Assembly: GCA_039707465.1 (NCBI GenBank)
Contig: CM077643.1
Span: forward strand, 332,526,419 to 332,590,418
DNA from: Rhabdophis nuchalis
Taxonomy: Eukaryota; Chordata; Lepidosauria; Squamata; Natricidae
DNA: 64,000 bases
Direction of reading: 5' to 3'
Part shown: in pieces, positions 52,966 through 64,000 of the stretch
Layout: every line of letters starts with the position of its first letter
Position numbering within the stretch: the first letter of the stretch is position 1
The notes under the pieces: model-generated
Database searches by the model: none
What the model was told of the DNA's origin: nothing
The model's input: only the letters and a program-made list of their open reading frames with translations
Position numbers and translations under genes: made by a program

Positions 52966-54639
52966 GAAAGTCACCCTTCCATAGCTAGAACCTGGGTCTC
53001 TCCAGTGCTAGTCCAAAATCTCAACAATTAAATTGAAGTTTCTCTTCAACTTGTACTTTTCTGTATAACTATTCTATAATTCCACCTTATGTTGTATAAA
53101 ATCAAAACCTTTTAATTGTGCATCATTTTTTTCTGATATGGTGTTTCCTAATGAGAAAACTCTGGTAATTATTTTAAAGGAGACAGCTGAGGACTAACTA
53201 CTTGGCATTGTGCTGATAACTTACCCAGTGTTCTTGTGCTACTGCAATGTTTATAAATCAAATTTTAAGCAATCAATCTGAATCCAATGAAAAGTTCTTT
53301 AAATAGCTTATCACAAGCCCAGCTGAATAGCTCTTTCACTATACTTTCAACCGATCAATAATTAAAAAATATTTCCTATTCTTGGAGGGGTGGAGAAGGT
53401 TCTTAAGCAAATGGTAATATCATATTAATATTATTTATGCAGCTGAATTATTCTCTTTTGCAGAAACCATGCCTGCTGCTAACAGTATAAAACAGGAGAT
53501 AATTGTTTCCTTTAATGTCACTGAAACAGAATTGAATCAGAGAACTAGAGAGTTAAAAAGACCACTAGAGCCATGGAGTCCAATCTCCTTCCCAGTGCAG
53601 CAAATCAAATTTAAAAATCTCAGTTATATGAGTGTGTAGCTCCTGTTTCAACACAAATGTTGAAGGAAAACCAACCCGCTCTGTGGGTAATTGGCAAGCT
53701 GGTCTTATCATCCCCTCCCCCCCCCCACTTAATATTTATTCGGAAACTGCCATTCTTCTGTGCCTGCCCTGCATTGAAATAAGAGAGAACTGGTGAGAGT
53801 TACCCTTCAATTAAACCCTTCAATTAAATATCTCAGCAATGAATAAGTGTATTCCTCTAGAACAAATAAGCCAATTTTAGGTTTTCTGCTTCAGGAGAAT
53901 ATTCTCCGTCTTCCTGTTGTAATGCTATCAGTTGACCCAAGTTCTTGACTTTGGAAGACTCTCAAGAGCTGACCCAGTTCTTGCAGAAGTCCTTTGGTTA
54001 TATAAATTCAGGTAGACTCTTTGCCTGTGTTTCTATTAGTAAGGGATTATTTGACAAGTGCGTAACAGTTCAAAAATACATTAGTAGCCATTTCTAAGCT
54101 CTATAGGGTCAATAGTACATTAGTTTCTCCACAGGCTGTATTGATCCAGAACATACAGTATAAAATCTTATTAGGAGTGAAAGAAAGGTTTGCATGAGAG
54201 CCATTTTATTCAGACCTTTGGATCCAAAGATGTGTTTGCTTTATGGTAAACAGTAGGTGTCTAGTCTTACAAAGATTTGAGATGTCATATTTTGGCTGAA
54301 GCACAGAATTAGTATTACAATATCTTTGTGGATATTACCCAGACACCCCTCTTAATGTTTTCCTCTGACTCATTCTCAGTATGGATCCTAGTTATCCCAA
54401 AGGAGACATCAACTTAAATCCTGGCTATGTTCTGTTTATCAAATCGATAAAGCTGCCCGTTTCATAAAAAGTGACACTGGGTGACATACAATAATCAATA
54501 AAAATATGTATATAAAAACAGGCATTTAAAAATATAAAAATCAACATTACCAATAGAGATCAATTAAAATTTATATCAACCACAAGCAGAGAGAGAAAGA
54601 GTTCATCCAGCTCAATCTAAACAAGTCAGCAGTGTCAGG
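52966..54639. other. repeat-poor sequence, no gene seen
   Basis: 53030-53400 has no recognisable repeat and may be conserved non-coding DNA. Poly-C at 53718-53728. Confidence 0.35.
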
Positions 54640-54669
54640 CCTGATGGTGCAATATGGAGTTCACTAGGG

Positions 54670-54804
54670 CAGGGGTCTGCAAAGTCGGCTCTTTTAAGAC
54701 TGGTGGACTTCAATTCCCAGAATTCCCCAGCCAGCTATGCTGGCTGGGGAACTCTGGGAATTGAAGTCCACCAGTCTTAAAAGAGCCGACTTTGCAGACC
54801 CCTG
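54670..54804. mobile_element. palindromic hAT MITE (135 bp), perfect TSD
   Basis: CAGGGGTCTGCAAAGTCGGC to its complement with 'ccagccagctatgctggctgg' (part) at the centre. CACTAGGG at 54662-54669 and 54805-54812. The arms are almost identical, so it is young. Confidence 0.95.
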
Positions 54805-55536
54805 CACTAGGGCATGAGTGACTGTGAGTAATGCATCCCAATCCAAGAAAGGGCACAAGTGGTGCACAACATGAAGTTAGGCAAAGGCTGTTCTATCCAT
54901 GACTGCTATTTGCACTATGAACAGAATTGTGAGGCTAGAAGGACACCCAGATAGCACTTTGGGTCTGTCTGGGATATTGTGACCACATCCAGCACCAAAG
55001 ATGGCATAGTCCTACAACTATGGCTCCCAAACCCACAGCTACTCAGTCTTGCTAGGGTTCATCTGAAGCCTGTTCTTCTCCATTCAGATCGTCATAGACT
55101 AATACATCACTTTAACTAAGGTATTGCTTAATTTGCCAGGGGGCCAGATGTATAGTTGGGTATCATTAATATGCTCATGGTGATGGGTGAGCTCAACTAA
55201 TGGCCACATGTGCAGTAGATGTTAAAAAATAGAGAACCTTGAACCCTAAGACATCCTACATAGAAGGAACCTAGGGTAGGACTTTACCACCTCAATCATA
55301 ACTGACAAGAATCAATCTTGAATACAGGCAAATCAGGACATCACACCCCCCCCCCAATCTTCTGAGCCAATCCAGAAAGGCACCATGGTTGATGGTATCA
55401 AATGCCACCAAGAGATCAAATAAGACACAGATAGATAAACACTGCTATCCTGCCCACACCAGAGATCATTCAGGCATGACCAATGCTGTTTCCATCCAAT
55501 ATTTAGTTTTAAATACTGATTGAAAAGGATCTAGAT

Positions 55537-55646
55537 CATAGGTGTCAAACTCATGGCATCACGTTGCCATCACGTGGTATTTTTTCCCTTCGTGGAGCTA
55601 TGGTGGGCATGGCCTGTGCATGACACATCTGGCCTAGATACCCCTG
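55537..55646 (+). mobile_element. short hAT MITE (110 bp)
   Basis: CATAGGTGTCAAACTCATGG to CTAGATACCCCTG. The flanks ATCTAGAT (55529-55536) and ATCTAGAC (55647-55654) match at seven of eight. Related to 20072-20427. Confidence 0.85.
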
Positions 55647-56130
55647 ATCTAGACAATCCAAGATCCTCTCAAATTTTTCTTCAATCACTTTCTCAACGAT
55701 CTTTCCCCAAAAAGGAAATTAGATATTGGATGAAATTGGTCAGTATAGTGGGTTTAGCAATGGCTTCTTATGAAGGCAGTGAACCAAGGCTTTTTAAGAT
55801 GTAACAGAACAATCCTCTCAGTGAAAGAATAATTAATCACTGCTAATATACCCATTCACATGATAACCACCAGCCTGGAGCAGCATAGATCTAAAGAGCA
55901 GGTGGCTGCGGTCACAGACCTAAGTTCTTTCTTCCATTTTCTCAGATCCAACAAGTTCAAATCATTCCCCGATAACTCTACTCCAAGTGTTTCTTCTGAA
56001 CCTGGAGTCCAACCAGCATCTAATTGGAAACAAATCTGAGTGCTTTTGTCCCACAGATCCTGAGGAAATTCCTCTGCATGCCCATGCAAATGATTTCCCA
56101 GGCTTCCTTCACCCAAGAGGGCTCAGGCCA

Positions 56131-57522
56131 CCTGAACCCAGGCTGTAGAATGCCAATCTGCCAATGCAATAATGGTGAAGAAATGCTGCCTTATCACAAG
56201 GTAGGCCTTGATAGTGGTTCTAACATGTGTTCAGTCAAGTTTGTTGCTGGTTACGTGCCCACAACACTCTTGATATCTCTTCTTCCTGATCCTGCCACTA
56301 GAATTAATACAATGCCCACAAGATGAGCAGACTTTCCTCTCTTGCAGATCACAGCAAGCTTCTTGATTCATTGATGAAATCAGCAGACACCCAGAGCAAA
56401 ATTGGAGAAGAACAAAATGTGAAAGCAACCCACAGCTCTCTGTCACGTCCAGGAGCATACTGTAGTGGTAAGGACAGCAACACATGTTCATGTCCAGAGG
56501 CTTTATTCAAGGTTATCCACTCCATTTTACAGAAGGATGCAGGTGAAGACACGCTGTGCCATATTGTAAACTTTTTCACAGTTGATGTCACATTTGTTTC
56601 AATCTGGACTCTACTTGGATGGCTCATTTCTCCTCAGTGTAAATAAGATATTGGAATATTCTTCTTGGGAAATGACTTTATTCATGTGAAATGGAGGGTG
56701 TCTAAACAATCATATCTTCTTGCATTGTGCATCCCAGCATTAGGTTTGCTCTATTCTTGTTGCCCCCCTTTCAGAGAATGGGCCAGGCTGAATTTGTATT
56801 CTATTCATACTTATTGCATCTAGATCTGAAATTGCCAATTATTTTCAATAAGGAAAATGTATGCTGCCCGAAATGTTTGATAAAAGTTGGAACCTACACT
56901 CCCTTCCAATCACATCTGCAGTTCCTAGAAATCTATCAAACATACATGTTTATGACAGGTATGACAGATGTCTGTAGGTGTGTGGGTGAATCAGGGGAAA
57001 GGTGATTTGAATAACTAACCCATCTTTGTGAACTGATTCAGTTCACATTTCAAATGCAGTTCAGAACATCAAATCCAAGTTGGATTTCCAAATCAAATAG
57101 TCAATCTAATAAAGGATAATATTTGTAGGTCAGGGTTGATATGAGCAGTCCTTGATACTCTCTACACTTGCTTGTTTTCTTGAAGACATTTCATTACCCA
57201 AACTAGGTAACATCACCAATGTGTAGTTGTTGTGATATTGTGACATAAAGAAAATAAGAAATAAGAAAATAAACAAGCTCAGAGAACACCAACCCCCTCT
57301 GTCAATCTGAAATTGATCTGAAAAAAACAACACATTTCTGATTATCCATACAAGTCATCTAAACAGACTGAATCAATTTGGAGGCATCCATTTCTATTTT
57401 ATTAACTCATGCTGATTTGTCAACTTGGAATTCTAATTCAGCTTTGAGCATTGACTGAATCACCTTCTGAGTCTCCAAATTAAGTTATACTTACACCTAT
57501 TATTTGTTTTCTGAAATGTATA
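56131..57522. other. unassigned; degenerate Penelope-like end near 57165-57225
   Basis: 'tgaagacatttcattaccc' with 'actaggtaacatcaccaat' is the reverse complement of a hammerhead-like end whose first core block has decayed. The rest may contain LTR remnants, but none is supportable. Confidence 0.4.
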
Positions 57523-57548
57523 ATCCTTCCTTCCTTCCTTCCTTCCTT
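57523..57548. repeat. (CCTT)n microsatellite
   Basis: Six units. Confidence 0.9.
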
Positions 57549-57554
57549 TTTCTT

Positions 57555-57765
57555 TCTTTTTTTGGATTAGCAGCTTCTACTGAATCAGCAGGTAGAATTT
57601 ATGATCTGGGTAGTGTGCTGTGCTTTGCTCAAGTGCAACTGATAAAACAAATATGGTCTTACTTGGGGCAGGAGGACCTAATCCACGTAGCTCATACACT
57701 CATCACAATGTGCATAGACCACTGCAATGCAGCCCACAAGGGACATTCATTCAGTTGGTGAAAAA
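57555..57765 (+). mobile_element. degenerate L3/CR1 LINE fragment
   Basis: 'YLGQEDLIHVAHTLITMCID' followed by 'HCNAAHKGHSF' parallels 'PLLDLDALRTVTHALVTSRL' and 'DYCNSLYMGLP' of the intact L3. Confidence 0.6.
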
Positions 57766-59980
57766 TAAACAGATGCATGCCAGTGTACCGATATTTGAAT
57801 TCTATTCAAATTCTTGCATTTGTCAGTTTGGTTCCTGATGTTGCTAGTACATAAAGAAATTAGACATCATATTTGATCTTAAAAGATTTGAGTATCTTTT
57901 TTGGCAGGAGAGGGGTGTTATGACTACAATAAAAAGAGTATTTTTAGGACATCTATCTCTGCCCTGAGACAAGACAGAGACCAGATTATCTCCCCTCTTT
58001 GCATAATCCCATCATACCTAAGGAAATGATTCCCTTCCCAGAACAAACCTTCCCTAATCCTTTCCTTCCAAAAAGAAAGAAGTGTTGCTCAGCTTAACAA
58101 AAGCAGAATGAAATTGACGAGAGGCAGTGGAGATCCAGCCCTATGCAATTTTCTAAAGCAAATCTAATAAGAAAGGGGTGGCAATATAACTGTGCAAAAC
58201 TGCAGATGTTTCATTGTCAATTAAGAGCACCTGCCAGGTCCCATCAATGTTCCTCCACTCATTAATAAGAGATAATGGCTATTTCCAGCTTTGCTGCCAC
58301 TTCTAAAAAGCACAGTTTTCCTTAATAATAAAAGTCTGTCCTTACCCAACAAAACCTCCCTGGTTTTTCTTATATAGTCCCAAAATATGATGGCAAATCA
58401 GAATCTTATTTTGCCTTTCGGCTGTCCTCTGTTCCTCTTCGTTTGTATGCTGGAACCCAGGGATCATCATTTCAATAAAATATGAGCTTTCTTCTTAGAG
58501 TTGTTCACCATTTTTTCCTTCAAAATTTTACATCTGTTTTGTATCATTTCATCAGGACAACAATAGCAAGAAAGACAACTGTGATTGGAATATTTTAGGA
58601 ACCAGAAAAGGGGCCATGGGTTGCTCTCGCCTATCTGTAACCAAACATCTAATAATTTCATTCCTTCATTTGTGGCTTCAACTACCTGTTGTAATTTGGC
58701 AGGTCTAAAAGGAGAACAAACAACCCAAAGGCCTATTCCAATGTCCAGTTGGGTCAGGACAATGTAGACACTTAGAAGGATTTATGAACACTAGATGTAT
58801 TTTGGAAAATAGGGTGGGAGGGATGAATTTGAATTCCACAAATTGTAATTTTTTTTTAAATTTAGCTTGATTGTATCCTATCAGAATAATAGTTGAACAG
58901 AATGAATGACTGGCTTCATGGCTAATTGAGTGAAGCACATCATCAGAATTGGACCTTGATATGAAATGGAAGAGCTGGATTTCAGAGCTTGTTGAACCAA
59001 TCAACATCTTCTTGGAATATTAGCTTCTTGAGAAAGATTAGAGAAGAATCAGGAAACTTTGATATCTCCTGTCCTTTTTGCTTTTCTATCAACAATATAT
59101 TTGTTAGTTACTTTCAAAACCCGTGGATAAGCATTTGGAATTGCTAACAACATTATTTCATCAAAAACACAGTGTCACAGAGATGATAACTTTAATGAGG
59201 CATTTAAAAAAAATAAAGTGCATGGCTCCTGGGATGGAATACTAAGTCCTGAGGATAACAGCAGCAGTGACAACAAATGGAACAGCAAATCCTTTGGAAG
59301 AAAAAAGGAAATAAATCTGTTATTGTGCTAAAAAGATTCAAAGGAGAATTTAATGGGTGCCCTTAGATGTTCTAAGCATCAAAAGGGAACTATTAATAAT
59401 CAACAATTAAGCCTGTAAACTAGGAAAAAGATATGTCTCCTGGTGTGATTAAAACAAATACAACTTTATTGTATCTGTTGATGGACTGTTTTGCTGATAG
59501 CTGACTCTCTGAAATGGGTATAATCCTAGTTTTCTTTATAACATTTTCTCTTTCTGATTTCCATTACAGAAGTCAGACTGCTAACTTCCTCTGTTCATTA
59601 TATGCTCTATCTGCAATTGTAGCAATCTTATAAATGTTTATTCAGCAAAACATCTTCAGCAGTATATGTGTAAATAGTACTGCACCATTCTAGTCTCTTG
59701 CCTTCTCCTAGATAAACATAGGGTAAATGTTTATGACCATTCAATGCAAACTTTTACAGATTCCAATGTTTTGAAAGCAAGTTCAGATCTTCAGGTTGGG
59801 GAAAGAGTAGTGCACATTAATATTTCACAATCAGGTACAGAGAAAACAAGCAACAGCCCTCACACCCTTTCTAATGGCAATATTATGAAATAGGCCAGGT
59901 TTGTGGGGTTTGCTACAATTTTTCTTTCTTTCTGAAGATGGGCATTTTCAATATGGACAAATATTTGCTGAAATAATCTA
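57766..59980. other. 2.2 kb without recognised features
   Basis: Repeat-poor. 58080-58340 in particular lacks repeat signatures. No exon with good splice sites was found by eye. Confidence 0.4.
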
Positions 59981-60135
59981 TGCAGGATCCCATCTGGGTC
60001 AGGCACCAGGGCCAAAGGTTTTGTGTTCTGAGCTTTCAGACTTGCACTGGAGTCCATCTTCAGGCTCCAGAAAAAGTCCAAAAGCTCTGAAGACAAAACC
60101 TCTGGTCCCGGTACTGACCCAGATGGGATCCTGCA
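59981..60135. mobile_element. Penelope-like inverted-repeat element
   Basis: Arms TGCAGGATCCCATCTGGGTC (59981) and GACCCAGATGGGATCCTGCA (ending 60135) are exact complements. Minus-strand CTGAAGATGGACT...AGTCTGAAAGCTC in the middle has hammerhead-like order with one stem mismatch. Confidence 0.55.
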
Positions 60136-60794
60136 ACATTATCCTGGCACACGTATATTTGCCTTCGTTTATAAAATAATCTGTCCCTGCGGTCAAATAC
60201 TGTTATTCTATTGTCACCTCATCTGCAATTGGCATATATTTAGACAGCTTTGCCTTATGTAAAAGAAAGAAAATATTGCCATATTCATTTGAATGTGTGC
60301 ATTTCTTTTCCGGTTGTACAATGTTGGGGATGCTTAAATCTAATTAAGGAAAAGTACCTGTCTCAGCTTGTCAGTTAGTCATCACAGCCACCATCTAGTT
60401 AATTCTTCTAAAGCTGCTGTAGTACGCAGATAATTTGCTACATTGCTGCCAAAGCAGAGAAAGCTTTGATTAATAATTATTTCACTTAAAACAAACAAAT
60501 AGTAGCTCACGTTGCTATGCTAAGCAATGTGCTTTCTTCCAAAACCAAACTCAACTAAACCAAAAATAGCTCCTGAAATTTTTCCTTTACTGCTCTCAAA
60601 AATGCAAGATATTGCTTACCCTTTAAAAAAACAACAACCAGAAAATAACTTTTTGAGGAAATTGGGAGATGATTTAGGCTCCATGTTACTCACATCTTTT
60701 ATTGCTTGAACAAATGTACAGAAGTCCTTTTGTACAAGGCTGAACTTGAACCTTCAGTAGAGCTCTGGGATTGACTGAGTACCTTCCTGTAGCA
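60136..60794. other. repeat-poor sequence, possible conserved non-coding DNA
   Basis: 60190-60490 shows no repeat and balanced AT-rich composition. No gene. Confidence 0.35.
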
Positions 60795-60906
60795 CAGGGG
60801 TGTCCAAACTTGGGAACTTTAAGACTTGTGGACTTCAACTCCCAGAATTCCCCAGCCAGCATTCGCATAAGTCCACAAGTCTTAAAGTTCCCAAGTTTGG
60901 ACACAA
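60795..60906. mobile_element. palindromic hAT MITE, right terminus damaged
   Basis: CAGGGGTGTCCAAACTTGGG and the complementary 'cccaagtttggacac' are present. The final CCCTG is replaced by AATG, and one arm has a deletion in the centre. Confidence 0.8.
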
Positions 60907-61784
60907 TGTAAGGCTGGACTATATGAACCTACATAGTAAACTTTTGCAAATTCTAATTACATGTTTAATATGTGCATAGAACATGTTATCTTTTAGATTT
61001 TTAAGCTATAATTTCCAACTCAGTAATAAGTCATTTAGCACCTTAAAGAAATATCAATTTATTATGGCTTTACTTATTATGGCCAAGTTTCTTTATTGCT
61101 TTTTTTTCAACATAAATCTGTGGTTTAAACAGTCTGTTCACACTTATTTGAGAGTAAATCTCACTGAACACTATAGCATCTTACTTTGGGATAAGCATAC
61201 ATAATTATGCCATATGTTTCTATTTTATTAATCAGAAAATATGTTTTGACTTTATGGGACAATGTTGCAATCTAGTCCTTTTATTTTTTTCTTTCTTTAA
61301 TCATAAGAAGTCTGATCGTTTTTCATTAATAGACATCCCCATTCTACTCAATTCCGAATCAGCAGAACTGCATAAAGAAGTTTGCAAATTCTGCTGTTTG
61401 AACTTGGATCTATCAAGCGAAGTTGACAACTCGCCTTTCAATTATTTGTGGTGTACATGAAGAATCAGATTTGACTCAATGTGCTTCACTAGGGATGCTG
61501 AATGATAACCTAAGACGAACCTGTGACCCTGAAAACATCTCATGCAAATGGCTCCATTGCCAGGCCTCTGGTTTCCGTTCACTACAATCAGCTCATCCAC
61601 AATCACAATCTAACCTTGCCCTGCGTCTGCAAGACACTAATAAAGAATTCTGTTCCCTTAGAGATGACTTGTATATTCAAAAAACCAGATCTGCAAAGTA
61701 GTCAACTGCCCTTAATTTGGATGTTTTCTTTTCCTTCCTCGCTCCAGTTTTTTGGGACTAACATACCAGTCACTGTCTCTTTAT
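60907..61784. other. no gene supported
   Basis: Overlapping open frames at 61254-61831 were inspected. They lack recognisable homology or consistent splice sites. Confidence 0.4.
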
Positions 61785-62004
61785 CAAAGGTGGATTCCTA
61801 CCAGTTCGGACCGGTTTGGCTGAGTAGGTAGTAACTGCCACATCCCTAAAATGGTTCTCTTGGCAGCGCCATAGGCGGCACCATTTTGTTTTTTTTTTGC
61901 TTCTGTGCATCTGCAGAATCCTTTTTTTTAGTTCTGTGCATGCGCACATAGCACAGCGCGTCCCTGAGCAAACCAGCAGTAGCAGCAGCCAGAACCCACC
62001 CCTG
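61785..62004 (-). mobile_element. hAT MITE (220 bp)
   Basis: CAAAGGTGGATTCCTACCAG to AGAACCCACCCCTG. The flanks CTCTTTAT (61777-61784) and CTCTGTAT (62005-62012) match at seven of eight. It is the inverted sibling of 20125-20334. Confidence 0.88.
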
Positions 62005-62012
62005 CTCTGTAT

Positions 62013-62956
62013 ACAAATTATTAAGTAACTAATGCAGTAGGTAGAACAGAACTGGAAGCTTAGAACATGGAAATGTATATTTCAATGTTACCTACCAAGC
62101 CTATGATGGTCTGAACTGTAAAAGGAAAGGTAGAAGAAAACCACCTCTTACTGGCTGCTTTCCTGGAAACCCCCTTTCGTCATTTATTACCTTTTTAAAA
62201 CCTCCTATATTGTCATCAGGCCAATATTAAACCAACAATAAATTTAGATTTTGCTATAGTTTTTGAAGAAGCAGTTTTATAGTGTTATAAAGATATTTTG
62301 TAGGGCGAGGGAATAGATATAAAATCACATTTTTTAATTAAACATAAAATTCTCAGAGAAACACCTCAGTTTAAGCATAGTCAGATGCCTTCCCTTTATC
62401 AGGTGAGATTTAGCACTGAAACGATTTCTTTCAGCTTGTTTTACTCCACTCGTCCTGCAGTTCTGCCTTTTAAATTATTTTGCATTCAGATCAGTTTCTT
62501 TTTTCCCTGTTACCTAAAGTTCCTTTGCAAAACTATCATGTCTCCTCCTTAACATACCTTTCCTTGCTTGCCTGTAGCACTTACATATATGATTCTAGTT
62601 CTCCCTTACAAGGGTGATAAAGTTTTTATAACTGCCTGTTCCCATAGAAAATATATTTCCTTCCTCCCGAGGCTTGAATTTTCTGAGTTGACCTTTTCAG
62701 CCCTTGGTAAGGATGGCCTCTAAATAGAAAAGCAAACATTTTTCGAAGAAAAACAAACATAAAATGGCTGAACAGATTCATTCACCCAGAATGAAGACTA
62801 GAGATGTTCCTCCCTCCAAGATAGATTATGAGCATCAGTATAGCGTTATTTTCACCAAGAGGAACTTCTCTAATAATTTTAAAAGTACCTTTGGGATGAT
62901 ATTTTTTATTAAGATTACAACAGGTGGGAAATTTTTGACTTTTTCCTTATATACTA
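62013..62956. other. no gene seen
   Basis: AT-rich, unassigned. Confidence 0.4.
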
Positions 62957-63482
62957 CTAGCCGTTCCCGGCCACGCGTTGCTGTGGCCCAGTCTGGTTAA
63001 ATGGCCAACCAATCTGTGTGTAGATCTACACCTGCACACACAAACACGTACACACAACCACCATATAACCCCTAACCTACCTACCTACTGCATTTCTACC
63101 TACCTACTTACATACCTACCTACCTACCTACCTACCTACCTACTGCATTTCTCCCTCCCTCTCTCTTTCCCTATAGCTGCCTACCTACCTACTGTATTTT
63201 TCCTTGAAGCTTATGGACAGAGTATTTTATGTCATAAAGGATGACATAATACCTGTGGCCCACTGCTCTCTCTGTATCCATCTACCTACCTTTTTTACAA
63301 TTTTTTACTTTTCCGTTGCGTGTACCTGGCACAGGTGTGACATCTACACAATCTATATATATATATATCATTGGTGCCGTATTTGAAAGGAATGTTGTGT
63401 GAAAATTTGGAAGCGATCGGTGCAGTACTTTCGGAGATTAGCGGTTTTGAACAAACTCTTGTTAGATTTTTATTTATATAGA
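62957..63482 (-). mobile_element. short non-autonomous Helitron (526 bp)
   Basis: The 3' end is at the left: CTAG (62957-62960), then hairpin GGCCAC (62969-62974) with GTGGCC (62983-62988). The 5' end TCTATATAAATAAAAATC is at 63482. Host A/T flanks fit. Inside are (ACCT)n repeats matching the other Helitron's minisatellite, and 'gcgatcggtgcagtactttc'. No cargo block. Confidence 0.88.
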
Positions 63483-63580
63483 TTTTCCTGTTCCTGTATG
63501 GAAGGGGAGCATCCCTAAACAGAAATAGACATGCCAGATATGAACTACAGTTATCCATACATCCAGGTGAGAGCAGCAGT

Positions 63581-63832
63581 TGTCAGAGTTCCAAGTAACA
63601 TACCCCTAGCAAACAGAACTCCGTGGCAGGTGACATCCTCAAAGAATAGTTTTATTGTATATATCACATTGGCACAGGCTGGTGAAAACTGACTCTGAAT
63701 GTTCCCATGGTTTTCACCTAATTAAAAATAAAAGTTTTCTCCCTTTCCCTAGCAATCTGTCACATGGTCCAATCAAGGTGTTGTCTATTTGTCTGGTAAC
63801 TTCACTCCTCCTCTCTTTGACCACCTATGACA
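63581..63832 (-). mobile_element. possible solo LTR (252 bp)
   Basis: TGTCAGAGTTCC at the left and CTATGACA at the right give TG...CA ends with a 5-bp terminal inverted repeat. A minus-strand poly(A) signal lies near 63650. No target duplication was confirmed because a hAT element adjoins. Confidence 0.35.
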
Positions 63833-63836
63833 GGGG

Positions 63837-64000
63837 CAGTGGTGGGTTTCTGCAGGTTCGCACCTACTTGTGAGAGCCGGTTGGTGAAATTTAGAGAACC
63901 GGTGAGAGGGAGTTCCACCGGCGTATCTGGAAGCAAATCTGGCCCGCCGCTGCCAGTGACCCAACGGGAAGGAAAGGAAAGGAAAGGAAGGAAGGAAGGA
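63837..64000 (+). mobile_element. hAT MITE, runs off the window
   Basis: Starts CAGTGGTGGGTTTCTGCAGG with 'accggtgagagggagttcc' inside. Ends in a GGAAA/GGAA array at the window edge. The likely left target site is GACAGGGG (63829-63836). Confidence 0.7.

Larger units (their letters stand above)
54640..56130 (-). mobile_element. old L3/CR1 LINE with two MITE insertions
   Basis: Plus-strand text runs parallel to the intact minus-strand L3: 'gcatgagtgactgtgagtaa' (compare 22205), 'gcaccatggttgatggtatc' (compare 22805) and 'ctgaggaaattcctctgcat' (compare 23380). Frames are broken. MITEs at 54670-54804 and 55537-55646 post-date it. Confidence 0.75.

Noticed and set aside
61254..61831. Overlapping plus-strand frames as a host exon
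   Set aside because: No recognisable homology, and splice signals do not agree with a continuous frame.

Overview
The window is non-coding DNA of a squamate reptile, most likely a snake. The evidence is the repeat content: a tRNA-headed Sauria-type SINE (two copies, one split), a BovB LINE 3' end, CR1/L3-type LINEs whose 3' ends run into expanded microsatellites, classic CR1, many short hAT-type non-autonomous transposons, Helitrons, and Penelope-like inverted-repeat elements. No multi-exon host gene can be read. The best host-gene candidate is one 114-bp minus-strand open segment at 31213-31326 with consensus splice signals. The window is therefore an intergenic region or the intron of a large gene.

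Layout. 0-13 kb: L3 LINE ends (all minus), hAT elements, and a 1.84-kb Helitron (5463-7303) carrying a GC-rich cargo and long simple repeats. 13-26 kb: a solo LTR, compound microsatellites, a Sauria SINE, a fold-back element, a hAT-in-hAT nest, and an L3 LINE with an almost complete 937-codon endonuclease/reverse-transcriptase frame (21725-24538). 26-38.6 kb: an old plus-strand L3 broken by an LTR and a BovB end, Penelope-like termini, and a tRNA-headed SINE family that carries hammerhead ribozymes. 39-45.5 kb: degenerate LINE remnants of two other lineages and another L3. 45.5-47.4 kb: a Sauria SINE split exactly by a 1.49-kb hAT-type element, with a preserved 8-bp target duplication. 49-56 kb: classic CR1, a TSD-bounded 1.54-kb L1-type element that has ORF1 but no ORF2, and an old L3 with two MITE insertions. 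57-64 kb: fragments, a second Helitron in reverse orientation, and a hAT element that runs off the end.

Most interesting: three copies of a tRNA-promoter SINE hold complete type I hammerhead ribozyme cores (30656-30702 minus, 38149-38195 minus, 38241-38287 plus), with compensatory differences in stems II and III. The organisation resembles the Schistosoma Sm-alpha SINE. Also notable are an ORF1-only L1-type element, two classes of hAT target duplication (central TA, or T at position 2 with A at position 7), and a near-perfect 145-bp inverted repeat inside a hAT element. All coordinates were read by eye. Family names rest on motif recognition, not on database searches.
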